The translations under genes were made by a program, and so were the position numbers. From Burkholderiales bacterium RIFCSPLOWO2_12_FULL_61_40 (GTDB lineage: Bacteria; Pseudomonadota; Gammaproteobacteria; Burkholderiales; Burkholderiaceae_C), in the NCBI GenBank assembly GCA_001770935.1, contig MESI01000121.1:1-33058 (forward strand): DNA of 33,058 nt, given 5' to 3'. The notes below the pieces were generated by a model. That model had not been told where the DNA came from. It searched no databases and saw only the letters and a program-made list of their open reading frames with translations. This document shows, in pieces, positions 22,923 to 31,600 of this stretch. Within the stretch, counting starts at the first letter, position 1, and each line of letters starts with the position of its first letter.

Positions 22923-23097
22923 GAGGGATTTTTTGACGCAAGTCGTGTAAATTTATGCGCACCGTCGTGTGGATGTGTTGGTGCAATTGGTTATTTGTTG
23001 TGAATAAATGACTATTTTGTGTTAAAAATTTGGTTAAAAATTTTATAAAAATCCATTCACACTAGCGCATTGTTTAGAACTTACTAGGAGTGCACCC

Positions 23098-26070
23098 ATG
23101 TCCAGCCCCCAGCGCCTGCCCAACCCCTACCGCCCCGAAGCCGAGATCGTTTCTCAGCGCCTCGCCTCGCTTGCCAGCGCGCTGGACTGGGCGGCGGCCG
23201 CCAAGGTCGCCACCCCCTGGGTGCAGGCCGTGCGCCAGAACCCGCCGCCGTTTTGGGCCATGGAGAGCCTGCTCAAGGAATACCCCATTTCCAGTGCCGA
23301 GGGCCTGGCCCTGATGCGCCTGGCCGAAGCTCTTCTGCGGGTGCCCGATGCCGAAACCGCCATCGCCCTGACCGCCGACCAGCTGGGCCGTGCCGACTTT
23401 GAAGCCGCCGGCGACAAAACCCTGGCGCGCCTCTCCAGCACCGCCATCGCCATGAGCAAGAAGTTCCTGCCCGACAGCGAAGCGCCCACCGGCATCTTTG
23501 CCAAGCTGGGCGCCCGCTCGGTGGTGGCTGCCACGCTGCGCGCCGTGCAGTTGCTGGGCCGCCAGTTTGTGCTGGGCCAGACCATTGGCGAGGCCATGGA
23601 TGAAGCAGCTTCAGCCAAGCGCAAGATCAAGAACCTGCGCTACAGCTACGACATGCTGGGCGAGGGTGCCCGCACCGATGCCGATGCCCTGAAATATTTG
23701 GCCAGCTACCAGAATGCTATTAAATCCATAGCTTCCGGCGCACAGCCTACGGGGGCTTGCGAGGTGAATGATGGTATTTCCATCAAACTCAGCGCGCTGC
23801 ACCCACGCTACGAAGACGCGCAGATGGCGCGTGTCATGGACGAACTGGTGCCACGGGTCTGGGGCCTGTGTGAACAGGCGGCCCGTGCCAACATCAACCT
23901 CACCATCGACGCCGAAGAGGTGGACCGCCTGGAGCTGTCGCTCGAAGTGTTTGAAGCGCTGGCGGCCAAGGTGGCCCAGCAGTTCCCGCAGTGGACCGGT
24001 TTTGGCCTGGCCATGCAGTCCTACCAGACCCGTGCGCTGGAGTTGATCATGCACATCACCGAGATCGCCCGCAAGTACCAGATCCGCCTGATGTGCCGCC
24101 TGGTCAAGGGCGCCTACTGGGACGCCGAAATCAAGCGCGCCCAGGAGCAGGGCTTGCCCGCCTACCCGGTGTTCACCCACAAGCACCACACCGACATTTC
24201 CTACCTGGCCTGCGCCAACGCCCTCCTGAGTGCGCCTGACGCCATCTACCCCCAGTTCGCCACACACAACGCGGCCACCATCGCCGCCATTTTGCAAATG
24301 GGCGCCAAGAGCGCCGCGCCGTTTGAACTGCAACGCCTGCACGGCATGGGCGAGGGCGTGTACCGCGAGGTGCTGAAAAACCCGCTGATCGCCTGCCGCG
24401 TCTACGCCCCCGTGGGTGCGCACAAAGACCTGCTGGCCTACCTGGTGCGCCGCCTGCTGGAAAACGGCGCCAACTCGTCTTTTGTGCACCAGTTGGCCGA
24501 CGAATCCGTGGGCATGGGCGAGCTGCTGATTTCGCCCCTGCGCCTGGAGCCGGAAACCTCCCTGGCCCTGCCGCTGGACCTGTTTGGTACGGCGCGCAAA
24601 AACAGCAGCGGGCTGGACCTGACGGTGCCGACTATGCGCGCCCCTTTGCTGGCCGCTTACCGCGAGGTGTCGGTTCCATTTGTTCCCGTGTTTGATGCCA
24701 AATTGGCCTCTGACGCCCTGCAGACAAGCGCAGCCAGCTATCAAAAGTGGAGCAAAACCGAGGTGGCCGAGCGCGCCGCCATCCTGCGCAGCGCGGCTGA
24801 CGCGCTGGAAACCCAGTTGCCCCAATTCTGTGCCCTGCTGGTCAAAGAAGCTTTCAAGACCTGGGGCGACGCGGTCAGCGAAGTGCGCGAAGCGGTGGAC
24901 TTCATGCGCTACTACGCCAACGAGGCCGAACGCATCATGGCCGTAATAAACCTGCCCGGCCCCACCGGTGAGAGCAACGAGCTGCGCCTGATCGCCCGCG
25001 GCCCCTGGGTCTGCATCAGCCCCTGGAACTTCCCCTTGGCCATCTTCATGGGCCAGGTGGCGGCGGCCCTGAGCACCGGCAACACCGTGCTGGCCAAACC
25101 CGCCGAGCAAACCCCCGGCGTCGCGCTGGAAGCCGTGCGCCTGCTGCATGCCGCGGGTGTGCCCGAAGGCGCGCTGCAACTGTTGCACGGCCCCGGTGAA
25201 ACCGTGGGCGCGGCCCTGGTGGCGGCCCCCGGCGTGGCCGGTGTGGTGTTCACCGGCTCCACCCAGGTCGCCAAAATCATCAACCGCGCCCTGGCCGCCA
25301 AAGACGGCGCCATCGTGCCGCTGATTGCCGAGACCGGCGGCATCAACGCCATGCTGGTGGACAGCACGGCCTTGCCCGAGCAGGTGAGCGACGCCGTGAT
25401 GCAAAGCGCCTTCCGCAGCGCCGGCCAGCGCTGCTCCGCACTGCGCCTGCTGTGCGTGCACGAGACCATTGCCGACCATGTGGTCGAAATGATCCAGGGC
25501 GCCGCCAAGGAACTGGTGGCCGGTGACCCGGCCCAGCTCAGCACCGATGTGGGCCCGGTCATCGACAAGGAGGCGTTTGACGGTATCCGTCAGCACATCC
25601 AACGCTTGAATGCAGAAGCAAAACCACTGCTAGCCCCCGTATCCAGTGCGCAAGCAGCTAGCAAATCGATAGCAAATCTGATTGCCCCGCAGGCCTTTGA
25701 AGTGAAGGCCATCGCCGAGATGAAGCAAGAAATCTTCGGCCCCGTGCTGCACATCGTGCGCTGGAACGGTGACCCGCAAGACGTGATCAATCAGATCAAC
25801 GCCCTGGGCTACGGCTTGACCATCGGCATCCAGACCCGCATCGACTCCCGCGCCCAGGCCCTGGCCCGCGCCTCCCATGTGGGCAATGTCTACATCAACC
25901 GCAACCAGATCGGCGCCGTGGTGGGCGTGCAGCCTTTTGGTGGCGAAGGCCTGTCGGGCACCGGTCCCAAGGCTGGCGGACCGCACTACCTGTACCGCTT
26001 CTGCGCGGAGCAGACGATCACGGTGAATACCACGGCTGCGGGGGGGAATGCGGCGTTGTTGGCGGGGTAA
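23098..26070 (+). CDS. putA: Bifunctional proline dehydrogenase / L-glutamate gamma-semialdehyde dehydrogenase
   Basis: This 990-residue enzyme oxidises proline to glutamate in two steps. The N-terminal half is the FAD proline dehydrogenase barrel, with GISIKLSALHPRYE, TIDAEEVDRLELSLEVFE, LVKGAYWDAEIKRAQEQG and the Arg-rich YLVRRLLENGANSSF. The C-terminal half is the aldehyde dehydrogenase, with catalytic Glu745 (IAETGG) and Cys779 (GQRCSALR), and SPWNFPLAIF and GEGLSGTGPKAGGP. There is no N-terminal ribbon-helix-helix domain, so unlike E. coli PutA (1320 residues) it should not bind its own promoter. Three loop segments (206-223, 534-555 and 841-860) are encoded by copies of a dispersed DNA repeat. 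AGGAG precedes ATG 23098. Transcription is divergent from the lipoprotein gene. Confidence 0.96.
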   Translation: MSSPQRLPNPYRPEAEIVSQRLASLASALDWAAAAKVATPWVQAVRQNPPPFWAMESLLKEYPISSAEGLALMRLAEALLRVPDAETAIALTADQLGRADFEAAGDKTLARLSSTAIAMSKKFLPDSEAPTGIFAKLGARSVVAATLRAVQLLGRQFVLGQTIGEAMDEAASAKRKIKNLRYSYDMLGEGARTDADALKYLASYQNAIKSIASGAQPTGACEVNDGISIKLSALHPRYEDAQMARVMDELVPRVWGLCEQAARANINLTIDAEEVDRLELSLEVFEALAAKVAQQFPQWTGFGLAMQSYQTRALELIMHITEIARKYQIRLMCRLVKGAYWDAEIKRAQEQGLPAYPVFTHKHHTDISYLACANALLSAPDAIYPQFATHNAATIAAILQMGAKSAAPFELQRLHGMGEGVYREVLKNPLIACRVYAPVGAHKDLLAYLVRRLLENGANSSFVHQLADESVGMGELLISPLRLEPETSLALPLDLFGTARKNSSGLDLTVPTMRAPLLAAYREVSVPFVPVFDAKLASDALQTSAASYQKWSKTEVAERAAILRSAADALETQLPQFCALLVKEAFKTWGDAVSEVREAVDFMRYYANEAERIMAVINLPGPTGESNELRLIARGPWVCISPWNFPLAIFMGQVAAALSTGNTVLAKPAEQTPGVALEAVRLLHAAGVPEGALQLLHGPGETVGAALVAAPGVAGVVFTGSTQVAKIINRALAAKDGAIVPLIAETGGINAMLVDSTALPEQVSDAVMQSAFRSAGQRCSALRLLCVHETIADHVVEMIQGAAKELVAGDPAQLSTDVGPVIDKEAFDGIRQHIQRLNAEAKPLLAPVSSAQAASKSIANLIAPQAFEVKAIAEMKQEIFGPVLHIVRWNGDPQDVINQINALGYGLTIGIQTRIDSRAQALARASHVGNVYINRNQIGAVVGVQPFGGEGLSGTGPKAGGPHYLYRFCAEQTITVNTTAAGGNAALLAG
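23714..23765 (+). repeat. Dispersed TAGCTGC repeat inside putA, copy 4 (plus orientation)
   Basis: GCTAT-TAAATCCA-TAGCTTC-CGGCGC-n10-GGGGCTTGCGAGG aligns without gaps to the reference copy at 2884-2941. It encodes NAIKSIASGAQPTGACEV in a loop just before the conserved GISIKLSALHPRY of the proline dehydrogenase domain. Confidence 0.7.
24698..24759 (-). repeat. Dispersed TAGCTGC repeat inside putA, copy 5 (minus orientation)
   Basis: On the minus strand: TTTTGCTCC-n8-TAGCTGG-CTGCGC-TTGTCTGCAG, then TCAGAGGCC and AATTTGG. It encodes KLASDALQTSAASYQKWSKT in the linker between the proline dehydrogenase and aldehyde dehydrogenase domains. The first GCTAT box is altered to GCTCC. Confidence 0.65.
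25618..25677 (-). repeat. Dispersed TAGCTGC repeat inside putA, copy 6 (minus orientation)
   Basis: On the minus strand: GCTAT-CGATTTGC-TAGCTGC-TTGCGC-n10-GGGGCTAGCAGTGG, an excellent match with identical spacing. It encodes AKPLLAPVSSAQAASKSIAN in a variable loop of the aldehyde dehydrogenase domain, between QRLNAE and the conserved EMKQEIFGPVLH. Confidence 0.75.
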
Positions 26071-26292
26071 TTCAAGCCTCTTGCCCCATCACGCGTCCAA
26101 CTGAAGCCCGTGCCCTTACAAGGTCGGGCTATTTGCTGTTTTTAGGAGGCGCCTCCAAACAGCACGCAGTGGTCTGGAAAACCTTTGTGCATCGTGTCGA
26201 TCAGAAAAACTGCGGTTTTTCTGTAGCGATGTACATGTGAGCATACCCCGATGGTCGGAGGTTGGCAGCATGGCGAGAGCGCGAAGTGTGCC
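26071..26292. terminator. putA downstream region with three successive hairpins
   Basis: Hairpin 1: AGCCCG (26105-26110) pairs with CGGGCT (26125-26130), with an inner CCTT/AAGG, followed by ATTTGCTGTTTTT. It is the probable putA terminator. Hairpin 2: GCTGTTT-TTA-GGAGGC and GCCTCC-AAACAGC (26135-26163), a long palindrome with a 3-base bulge. Hairpin 3: CAGAAAAAC-TGCG-GTTTTTCTG (26202-26223), perfect, AT-rich and able to act in both directions between the converging genes. No gene was seen here. Confidence 0.6.
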
Positions 26293-28284
26293 CTAGCTGT
26301 TCGCACTCTTTAGCCGCTCTAGAGCATCTTTAAATCGCGTTTCATTTGGTTCACACTGTATTGCCTGTTCAAAAGCATGGCGAATATCCTGCTGGGGCAA
26401 TCGACGCCCCTTGAGCACATTGCCTAGATCGAACCATGCCCACGCATGGCGGGTTCGGGGCGCGTCCATTTGAACGACTCGCTGAAGCATTTCTCGCGCC
26501 TCGTCAAGCAGCCGGTTGTACGTAGCCCAGGTGCCCTGATGACCTTTTGGCCTGGCTTTGTCTGCCAATTTCATTTTTACCTGGGCGAACTCGTGAAGTG
26601 CTTTCACATCTAGCATGACAGCTTCGCCCGCCACCTGAAAGTAGCGGTGCGCACGCTCCATCCGCCCTGCACGCTTCTCCTGTATCGCGGCATCGAATGC
26701 GTCGCCTACAGCCTCCAGCTGTGGCAGCTTGTCTAGCCATTTCATGGCATCAGTGGGCTGGCTCTTATCCAGATAGGCTGCGGCAATCAGCGTTACCAAT
26801 GCCGCCTTATTTGCGACGGGGTTGGCGACTGCAATTCGTTCATAGACCGCTTCAGCTGCGTGAATGTCATCCTGTGCTACAAACTCCCGCGCCAATTCCA
26901 GGCCAAGGCCCAATGCTGCCGGACTTTGGGCATAAGCATCTTGCAATCGTTGTAACGCACCTTGGGCATCGCCAACTGCCTTCAAACTGGCCACGTCCTG
27001 CAAAGTAAGAATCGCCTGGTATTCGGGATGCGCGGGCAGAGTGACTCGAAAATAGCTGCGAGCCTTGTCGAAATCAAACCGCGGTAAGGGCGAGCCGTTC
27101 TGCAGCATGGCGCGCCAGACCTTTGGGATACCGGTTCCGCGCGCCTCGGCAAGTTTCAGTTCCTTGAGGAACTCCCCTATGCGGCGATTGCGTGCAGGCA
27201 CGGGCGGAATGGAAGTCGGGTCATCAAAGTGATGTAGCTCGATACCGGGGACAGGCCCCGGATAACTGATGATCTCCATCCTGTCCGGGTAGAGGTAGAC
27301 CTTGATGGGCTCCGGTATACCTTCGTATGAACGGTGATAAACCGCGTTGACCAAAGCCTCGCGCAACGCCAAAGATGGATAGCTAACCCAATGGGCCGCC
27401 TGCGAGCGGTTGCTTATTTTTTGAATCTGTCGAACAGACAGATTTTCCAGATACGCCAGACACTCCCTGAGTTGCTCATGAATCGGGCGCTGCGCAAAAA
27501 CTTTCTCTTCAATGACATTGCCCGCCGTGTCGGCGGCAAACTGCACCACTTCAATACGCGCGCCAGGAAACCATTGTTCTGGGTTTTGGCTAAAAAAGAG
27601 CAAGCCAACATTGCGCGGAGCATCATGCCCATTGACGGGTTCGGCAACCCGCAAATGACGGTAAAGCGTACGCGTGTCCTGCTCTTCCAGCAAACCACTG
27701 CCTATGTCATGCAAGAACTCCCGCACCTTGGTCTCACGGATATCCAGCACGCTGGCCTGCAGGGCTCTGCGATCATCGAAGGGCACCCTGGCGGTCAGTT
27801 GAACGAGCTGTGTTTTCAAATCAGGTTGACTGTCCGCATCCACTGTGCTTGAACCAAGTCGAATGTAGTATTTGCGCGCTCCACCTTTTTCAGAGGACTC
27901 TGGTGCCTGATGGGGGCGAATCTGGCTGCCTGGAGCCCACACCACCAAAATGTGCCTGCCATCCACAACCTCAGGCGAGAGAACGGGTTGGTACACCGGA
28001 TCTATCATGTTGCAGTGTCCGCGGATCCACTGCATTGCTTGCTCCAATTCGGCGGGACTCAGCCCCTTCGGTGGCAAAACGACGGCACCATCTTGTTCAG
28101 CCACACCAATGGCGATATAGCCGCCGTTCAGATTCTGAAAATCGTTGGCGAACGCGCAAATTGAACGAATCACCTGAGCGCCGGTAGTTTTTTCCTCCCA
28201 CGAGGCTTTGAACTCGACGCGCGGCGACTCCACACCCCGGAAATGAAGCAGATCACTGGGATTAATGGGGAGAATGGATGCCAT
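26293..28284 (-). CDS. AlbA_2 (Schlafen-type) / GHKL-like ATPase / TPR protein
   Basis: This 663-residue protein begins with an AlbA_2 putative nucleic-acid-binding domain (about 15-160; ESPRVEFKASWEE, then GGYIAIGVAEQDG). A middle domain of the 'RecG-like' ATP-binding class follows (about 225-415; LREALVNAVYHRSY at 307-320 and RIGEFLKELKLAEARGTGIPKV at 368-389). A helical TPR-like C-terminus starts at about 425 (repeats such as ALQRLQDAYAQSPAALGLGLELA, and DIRHAFEQAIQCEPNETRF at the end). AlbA/ATPase proteins are common in accessory DNA and some are tied to defence or transcriptional control; the TPR tail is less usual. It is lower in GC than putA and lies between putA and a putA fragment, suggesting acquisition. 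Function is unknown. Confidence 0.8.
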   Translation of the reverse strand: MASILPINPSDLLHFRGVESPRVEFKASWEEKTTGAQVIRSICAFANDFQNLNGGYIAIGVAEQDGAVVLPPKGLSPAELEQAMQWIRGHCNMIDPVYQPVLSPEVVDGRHILVVWAPGSQIRPHQAPESSEKGGARKYYIRLGSSTVDADSQPDLKTQLVQLTARVPFDDRRALQASVLDIRETKVREFLHDIGSGLLEEQDTRTLYRHLRVAEPVNGHDAPRNVGLLFFSQNPEQWFPGARIEVVQFAADTAGNVIEEKVFAQRPIHEQLRECLAYLENLSVRQIQKISNRSQAAHWVSYPSLALREALVNAVYHRSYEGIPEPIKVYLYPDRMEIISYPGPVPGIELHHFDDPTSIPPVPARNRRIGEFLKELKLAEARGTGIPKVWRAMLQNGSPLPRFDFDKARSYFRVTLPAHPEYQAILTLQDVASLKAVGDAQGALQRLQDAYAQSPAALGLGLELAREFVAQDDIHAAEAVYERIAVANPVANKAALVTLIAAAYLDKSQPTDAMKWLDKLPQLEAVGDAFDAAIQEKRAGRMERAHRYFQVAGEAVMLDVKALHEFAQVKMKLADKARPKGHQGTWATYNRLLDEAREMLQRVVQMDAPRTRHAWAWFDLGNVLKGRRLPQQDIRHAFEQAIQCEPNETRFKDALERLKSANS

Positions 28285-28350
28285 GGACCGATACGGATAG
28301 GAAAGTCGATTATCTTAGTTTATGCAAGCGTGATTGGGTACGGCGCCTAA
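28285..28350. other. Short promoter gap upstream of the AlbA/TPR gene
   Basis: This AT-richer 66-bp stretch separates the AlbA/TPR gene start from the putA fragment and must contain part of its promoter. No box can be assigned firmly. Confidence 0.3.
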
Positions 28351-28481
28351 GTGTGTGCACGAGACCATTGCCGACCATGTGATTGAAATGATCCAGGGCG
28401 CCGCCAAGGAACTGGTTCCCGGCGACCCCGCCCAGCTCAGTACCGGCGTCGGCCCCGTGATCGACCAAGAAGCGTTGGAGG
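28351..28481 (+). pseudogene. Fragment of a second putA (131 bp)
   Basis: This aligns without gaps to putA 25452-25582 with about 18 differences (roughly 86% identity). In the putA frame it is open: CVHETIADHVIEMIQGAAKE, then LVPGDPAQLSTGV and GPVIDQEALEG, ending at TGA 28487-28489. About half the differences are synonymous, so the parent copy diverged as a working gene before truncation. It has the same orientation as putA, 2.8 kb downstream of the matching segment. It marks a recombination or insertion scar. Confidence 0.85.
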
Positions 28482-28488
28482 GCAGGTG

Positions 28489-28650
28489 AATCGTTGGACT
28501 CGGCCCAGCGCTGCGCACAACACAGCAAATGCGCCGTGCGGACCAATGTGTGCTGCAGCAGTTCGAGCGCGGGGCCCGGATCCCACAGAAAAGTTGAAGA
28601 CAGGGGGCCCTCCGGCAGGGCTAGATACGCCGACTGATGTCCGCGCCCGC
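28489..28650 (-). pseudogene. Possible remnant of an unidentified gene
   Basis: On the minus strand an open frame without a start reads SAYLALPEGPLSSTFLWDPG, then PALELLQHTLVRTAHLLCCA and QRWAESNDSP. It then runs into the antisense of the putA fragment. A short ATG frame (MLAGADISRR at about 28636) precedes it and would join with a one-base shift. It follows the large ATPase gene by about 20 bp, as the next gene of an operon would, and looks protein-like. The family is not recognised. It may instead be chance. Confidence 0.35.
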
Positions 28651-28658
28651 CAGCATCG

Positions 28659-31600
28659 CTAGCCCGGCGTCTTTTGGCCGCTGGCCGGGCGCGCGCCAGG
28701 TGCTGCCGCGGGCGGCTGGGCCAGCAACTGTTCGAGCCGCTTGCTCAGGCCATGGTCCATGTCCAGCCGTTTTTCGGTGGCCGAAACCAGCGGCATGATG
28801 ACCTTGCGGTAGGTCACCGCCAGTTGCAGCAGGGCTTCGGCCATGTGCTTGCTCTCGTTGCCGGTCTGGGCGTCGGGTTTGAGTGCGTCCACCGCGCGGC
28901 TTACATCAAACAAGGCGTTGGCGATGCGGCTGGCGTCGTTGGCGTCTTCACCCCCTGCCTTGCGCTGGCGCACAAAGTCGCCGCAGATGGCCTGCCAGCG
29001 TGCCGATTCCTCGGCCGTGGCGCTGCCCATCAACTGGGCGAGTTTGAGCAGGTTTTCCTGGGCGCCGGTGGTCAGGGTCTGGGCTTCACCGCGGTAGTGG
29101 TCGCGCAGCAGGGCGTCCAGCTCGTCGTCGTGCATCTGGGCCGTGATCTTGCCCGCCAGCTTGCCCATGTTGCGGTAGCTGCCCTGCAGCTTGAAGGGCG
29201 GCTCGGTGCGGTAGCTGTCGCGCTGTGCGGCCGAAGCGATGTAGCTCTGGTTGACCCGCAGTAGCAGGTCACGCGCCCGGAACAGGCGCTGCAGCAGGGC
29301 TTTGAGCTCGTCAAGCTCCGCGCTGCTGTAGGCGTGTGAAAAATCGCTGCTGGCGACCTCTTCGCCCTGGGCCAGGCGCACCAGCAACTGCACGTCGCGC
29401 GGGTCGCGGGACGACAGGGGCGCCAGCGCCGGGTTGGCGGTCAGGCTGTTTTCGACGTAGGACAGTGCAAACAAGGCTTCGCGACCCGCCAGCACATCGC
29501 CCAGGTTGTAGATGTCGGCGCGGTTGGCCAGCATGTCCGGGATTTTGAAGACCTCGCCCGACTCGGTGTAGGGGTTGCCCGCCATGGCAATGGCAAAGCG
29601 CTTGCCGCGCATGTCGTAGCTGCGGGCCTGGCCTTGCCACATGCCTTCGATGCGGCGCGTGCCGTCGGCCAGGCCAATGAACTTCTGTAGAAATTCGGCG
29701 CTGGTGTGCTGGATGTCGTCCAGGTACAGCATCACGTTGCTGCCCATGGCCAGGCCCAGGTTGAGCTTTTCCAGCTCCTGGCGCGCAGCGCTGTTGGCGG
29801 CACAGGCCGGGTCCAGTGCGGTGACATCATGGCCCAGGGCCGGGCAGTTGATGCGCACAAACACCAGGCCCAGGCGGTCCGCCACGTATTCCATCAAGGT
29901 GGTCTTGCCGTACCCCGGTGGCGAGATCAGCAGCAGCAGGCCCATGCGGTCGGTGCGGCTGTCCGCGCCCGTGGTGCCCAACTGCTTGGCCAGGTTGTCG
30001 CCCACCAGGGGCAGGTAGACCTCGTCAATCAGGCGGTTGCGCACAAAGGTGGACAAGGGCTTGGCCTGGAACTGCGCCAGGCCCAGGCGGGCTTTTTCAG
30101 CCGCCACCAGCGTGTGGTGCAGGCGCTGCAGCGCCTGAAAGGCCGGGACCACCTGGTCACGGTGCACGCCAAAGCGTTGCCAGAAGTCATTGAGGTTGAG
30201 CGCCATGCCGCCCTGCGCCACCCGGGGGTGTTCACCGCGCAGCCCGTGCACCGTGGCGTCCAGCGCAACATTGACACGGCGGCGCTGCACCGGCACTGCC
30301 AGCAGGCTGGCCGCATCGTCGACCCAGGCCCGCTGTGCGGGGTCTTGTGCATCGGCATAGGCCTGGACCCAGCTGCGCGCCAGCTCCCAGCGTTCGGTCG
30401 GGGCAGATGCCTCCAGCCGACGCTGCCAGTCGGCCAGTTGGCCGCTGCGCTCCAACGCGCGCTGCAAGGCATGGGCCAGGTCTTCCCCTGCGCCACTGAT
30501 CACCCACACCTCGGCACCACTCTCGTTGGCGACCTCGCGCACCAGATAGGCCGCCGCTTGCGTGCACAGGGCCGCCAGGCGCGCAGCGCGGTCCGCCTCG
30601 GGTGCCGCGTGTGGCAAGGCAAAGCCCACGGCCTTGGCAAATGCGGCCAGCGCCTGCGCCGATTCGGTCTCCAGCAACTGCAGGCTGTCGCGGGCGCCAA
30701 ACAGCTGTTGCACCTGCACAGCCGAACCTGCCCGGCGGTGCAGGGACTCGCGCGCGGCGCCGAAGCGTCCGTCCTGCCAGTACAGCAGGGCCAGTGCGCG
30801 CTCGGTGGGGCCAAAGGCCAGCAGGCCCGCTTGGTCCTGCATCACGGCCAGGGTGCTGAAAAGCCGCACGGCGTCTTCGTCGTGCACACCCTTCTCGTAG
30901 CCGTCCTGGTAGCGTTCTGCGGCAAACTGCCGTACATGCTGCAGCAAGGCGGTGTGGCCTTCCGGTCCTTGGGCAATGTGTTGGAGCGCCTGTGCCAGGG
31001 GCAGCGCCGCAGCGGGGTCGGTGGCCGCTTGCAGCAGGCAACCCGCCAGGTACTCGGCGCGGCTGATCGCCGCTGTTTCCGAGGGCAAGGCCTGTTGCCA
31101 GTAGGGCTTGAAGGCCTCCAGGCGTGCATCGACCACGGGCGCAAGGTAGTCGGTTCCGGTCAGGTGGTAGGCCAGGCCGTCGCCCTGTGGCACCAGCGTC
31201 AGCTCCAGCGGCTGGCGGCTGATGGTGAAGACGTGCTGGCCCAGGCGCAGGTGGTTGCCGCCTTCGGACACCAGTTCGCGCTGGTCGCGCACGGCGCGCA
31301 AGGCCTGGTCGCGGCAGGTCTTGAGCCGGGTGTCCACATCGTCGGCTGCCACCTGTGCGCCCAGGGTGCGCAGGTCGGCCACCAGCTTGCGCAGTTTGGC
31401 AATCAGCATGTCGGCCGCAAAGTAGCTGTGCACCTCTTCCAGGCTTGCGAGCTGCGCCATGCGGCGCTGGGCGCCGTCCAGGATGCGGCTGGCCGCGTCC
31501 ACCAGGCCTTGCACGCGCCGCTGGCGCGCCTGGGTCAGGGTTTGCTTGCGCGCGGTCAGCGCTTCGTACACGGCCTCCCGCTTGGTGGCCATGTCGGCCA

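Larger units (their letters stand above)
22828..23097. promoter_or_regulatory. Divergent lipoprotein/putA promoter region
   Basis: The left half (to about 22925) holds the lipoprotein signals: an 18-bp perfect palindrome and the shared motif. The right half is strikingly AT-rich and serves putA. It contains a 12-bp tandem repeat, GTTAAAAATTTG then GTTAAAAATTTT (23021-23044), followed by TTTTATAAAAAT. A possible -35/-10 pair is TTGTGA (22998-23003) and GTTAAA (23021-23026) with 17-bp spacing; this is tentative and overlaps the tandem repeat, so a regulator bound there could block the promoter. AGGAG lies 7 bases before the putA ATG. Confidence 0.5.

Noticed and set aside
23611..25602. Long minus-strand open frame opposite putA (about 660 codons)
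   Set aside because: It is Gln/His/Gly-rich antisense of a well-recognised PutA; GC-rich codon bias explains it.
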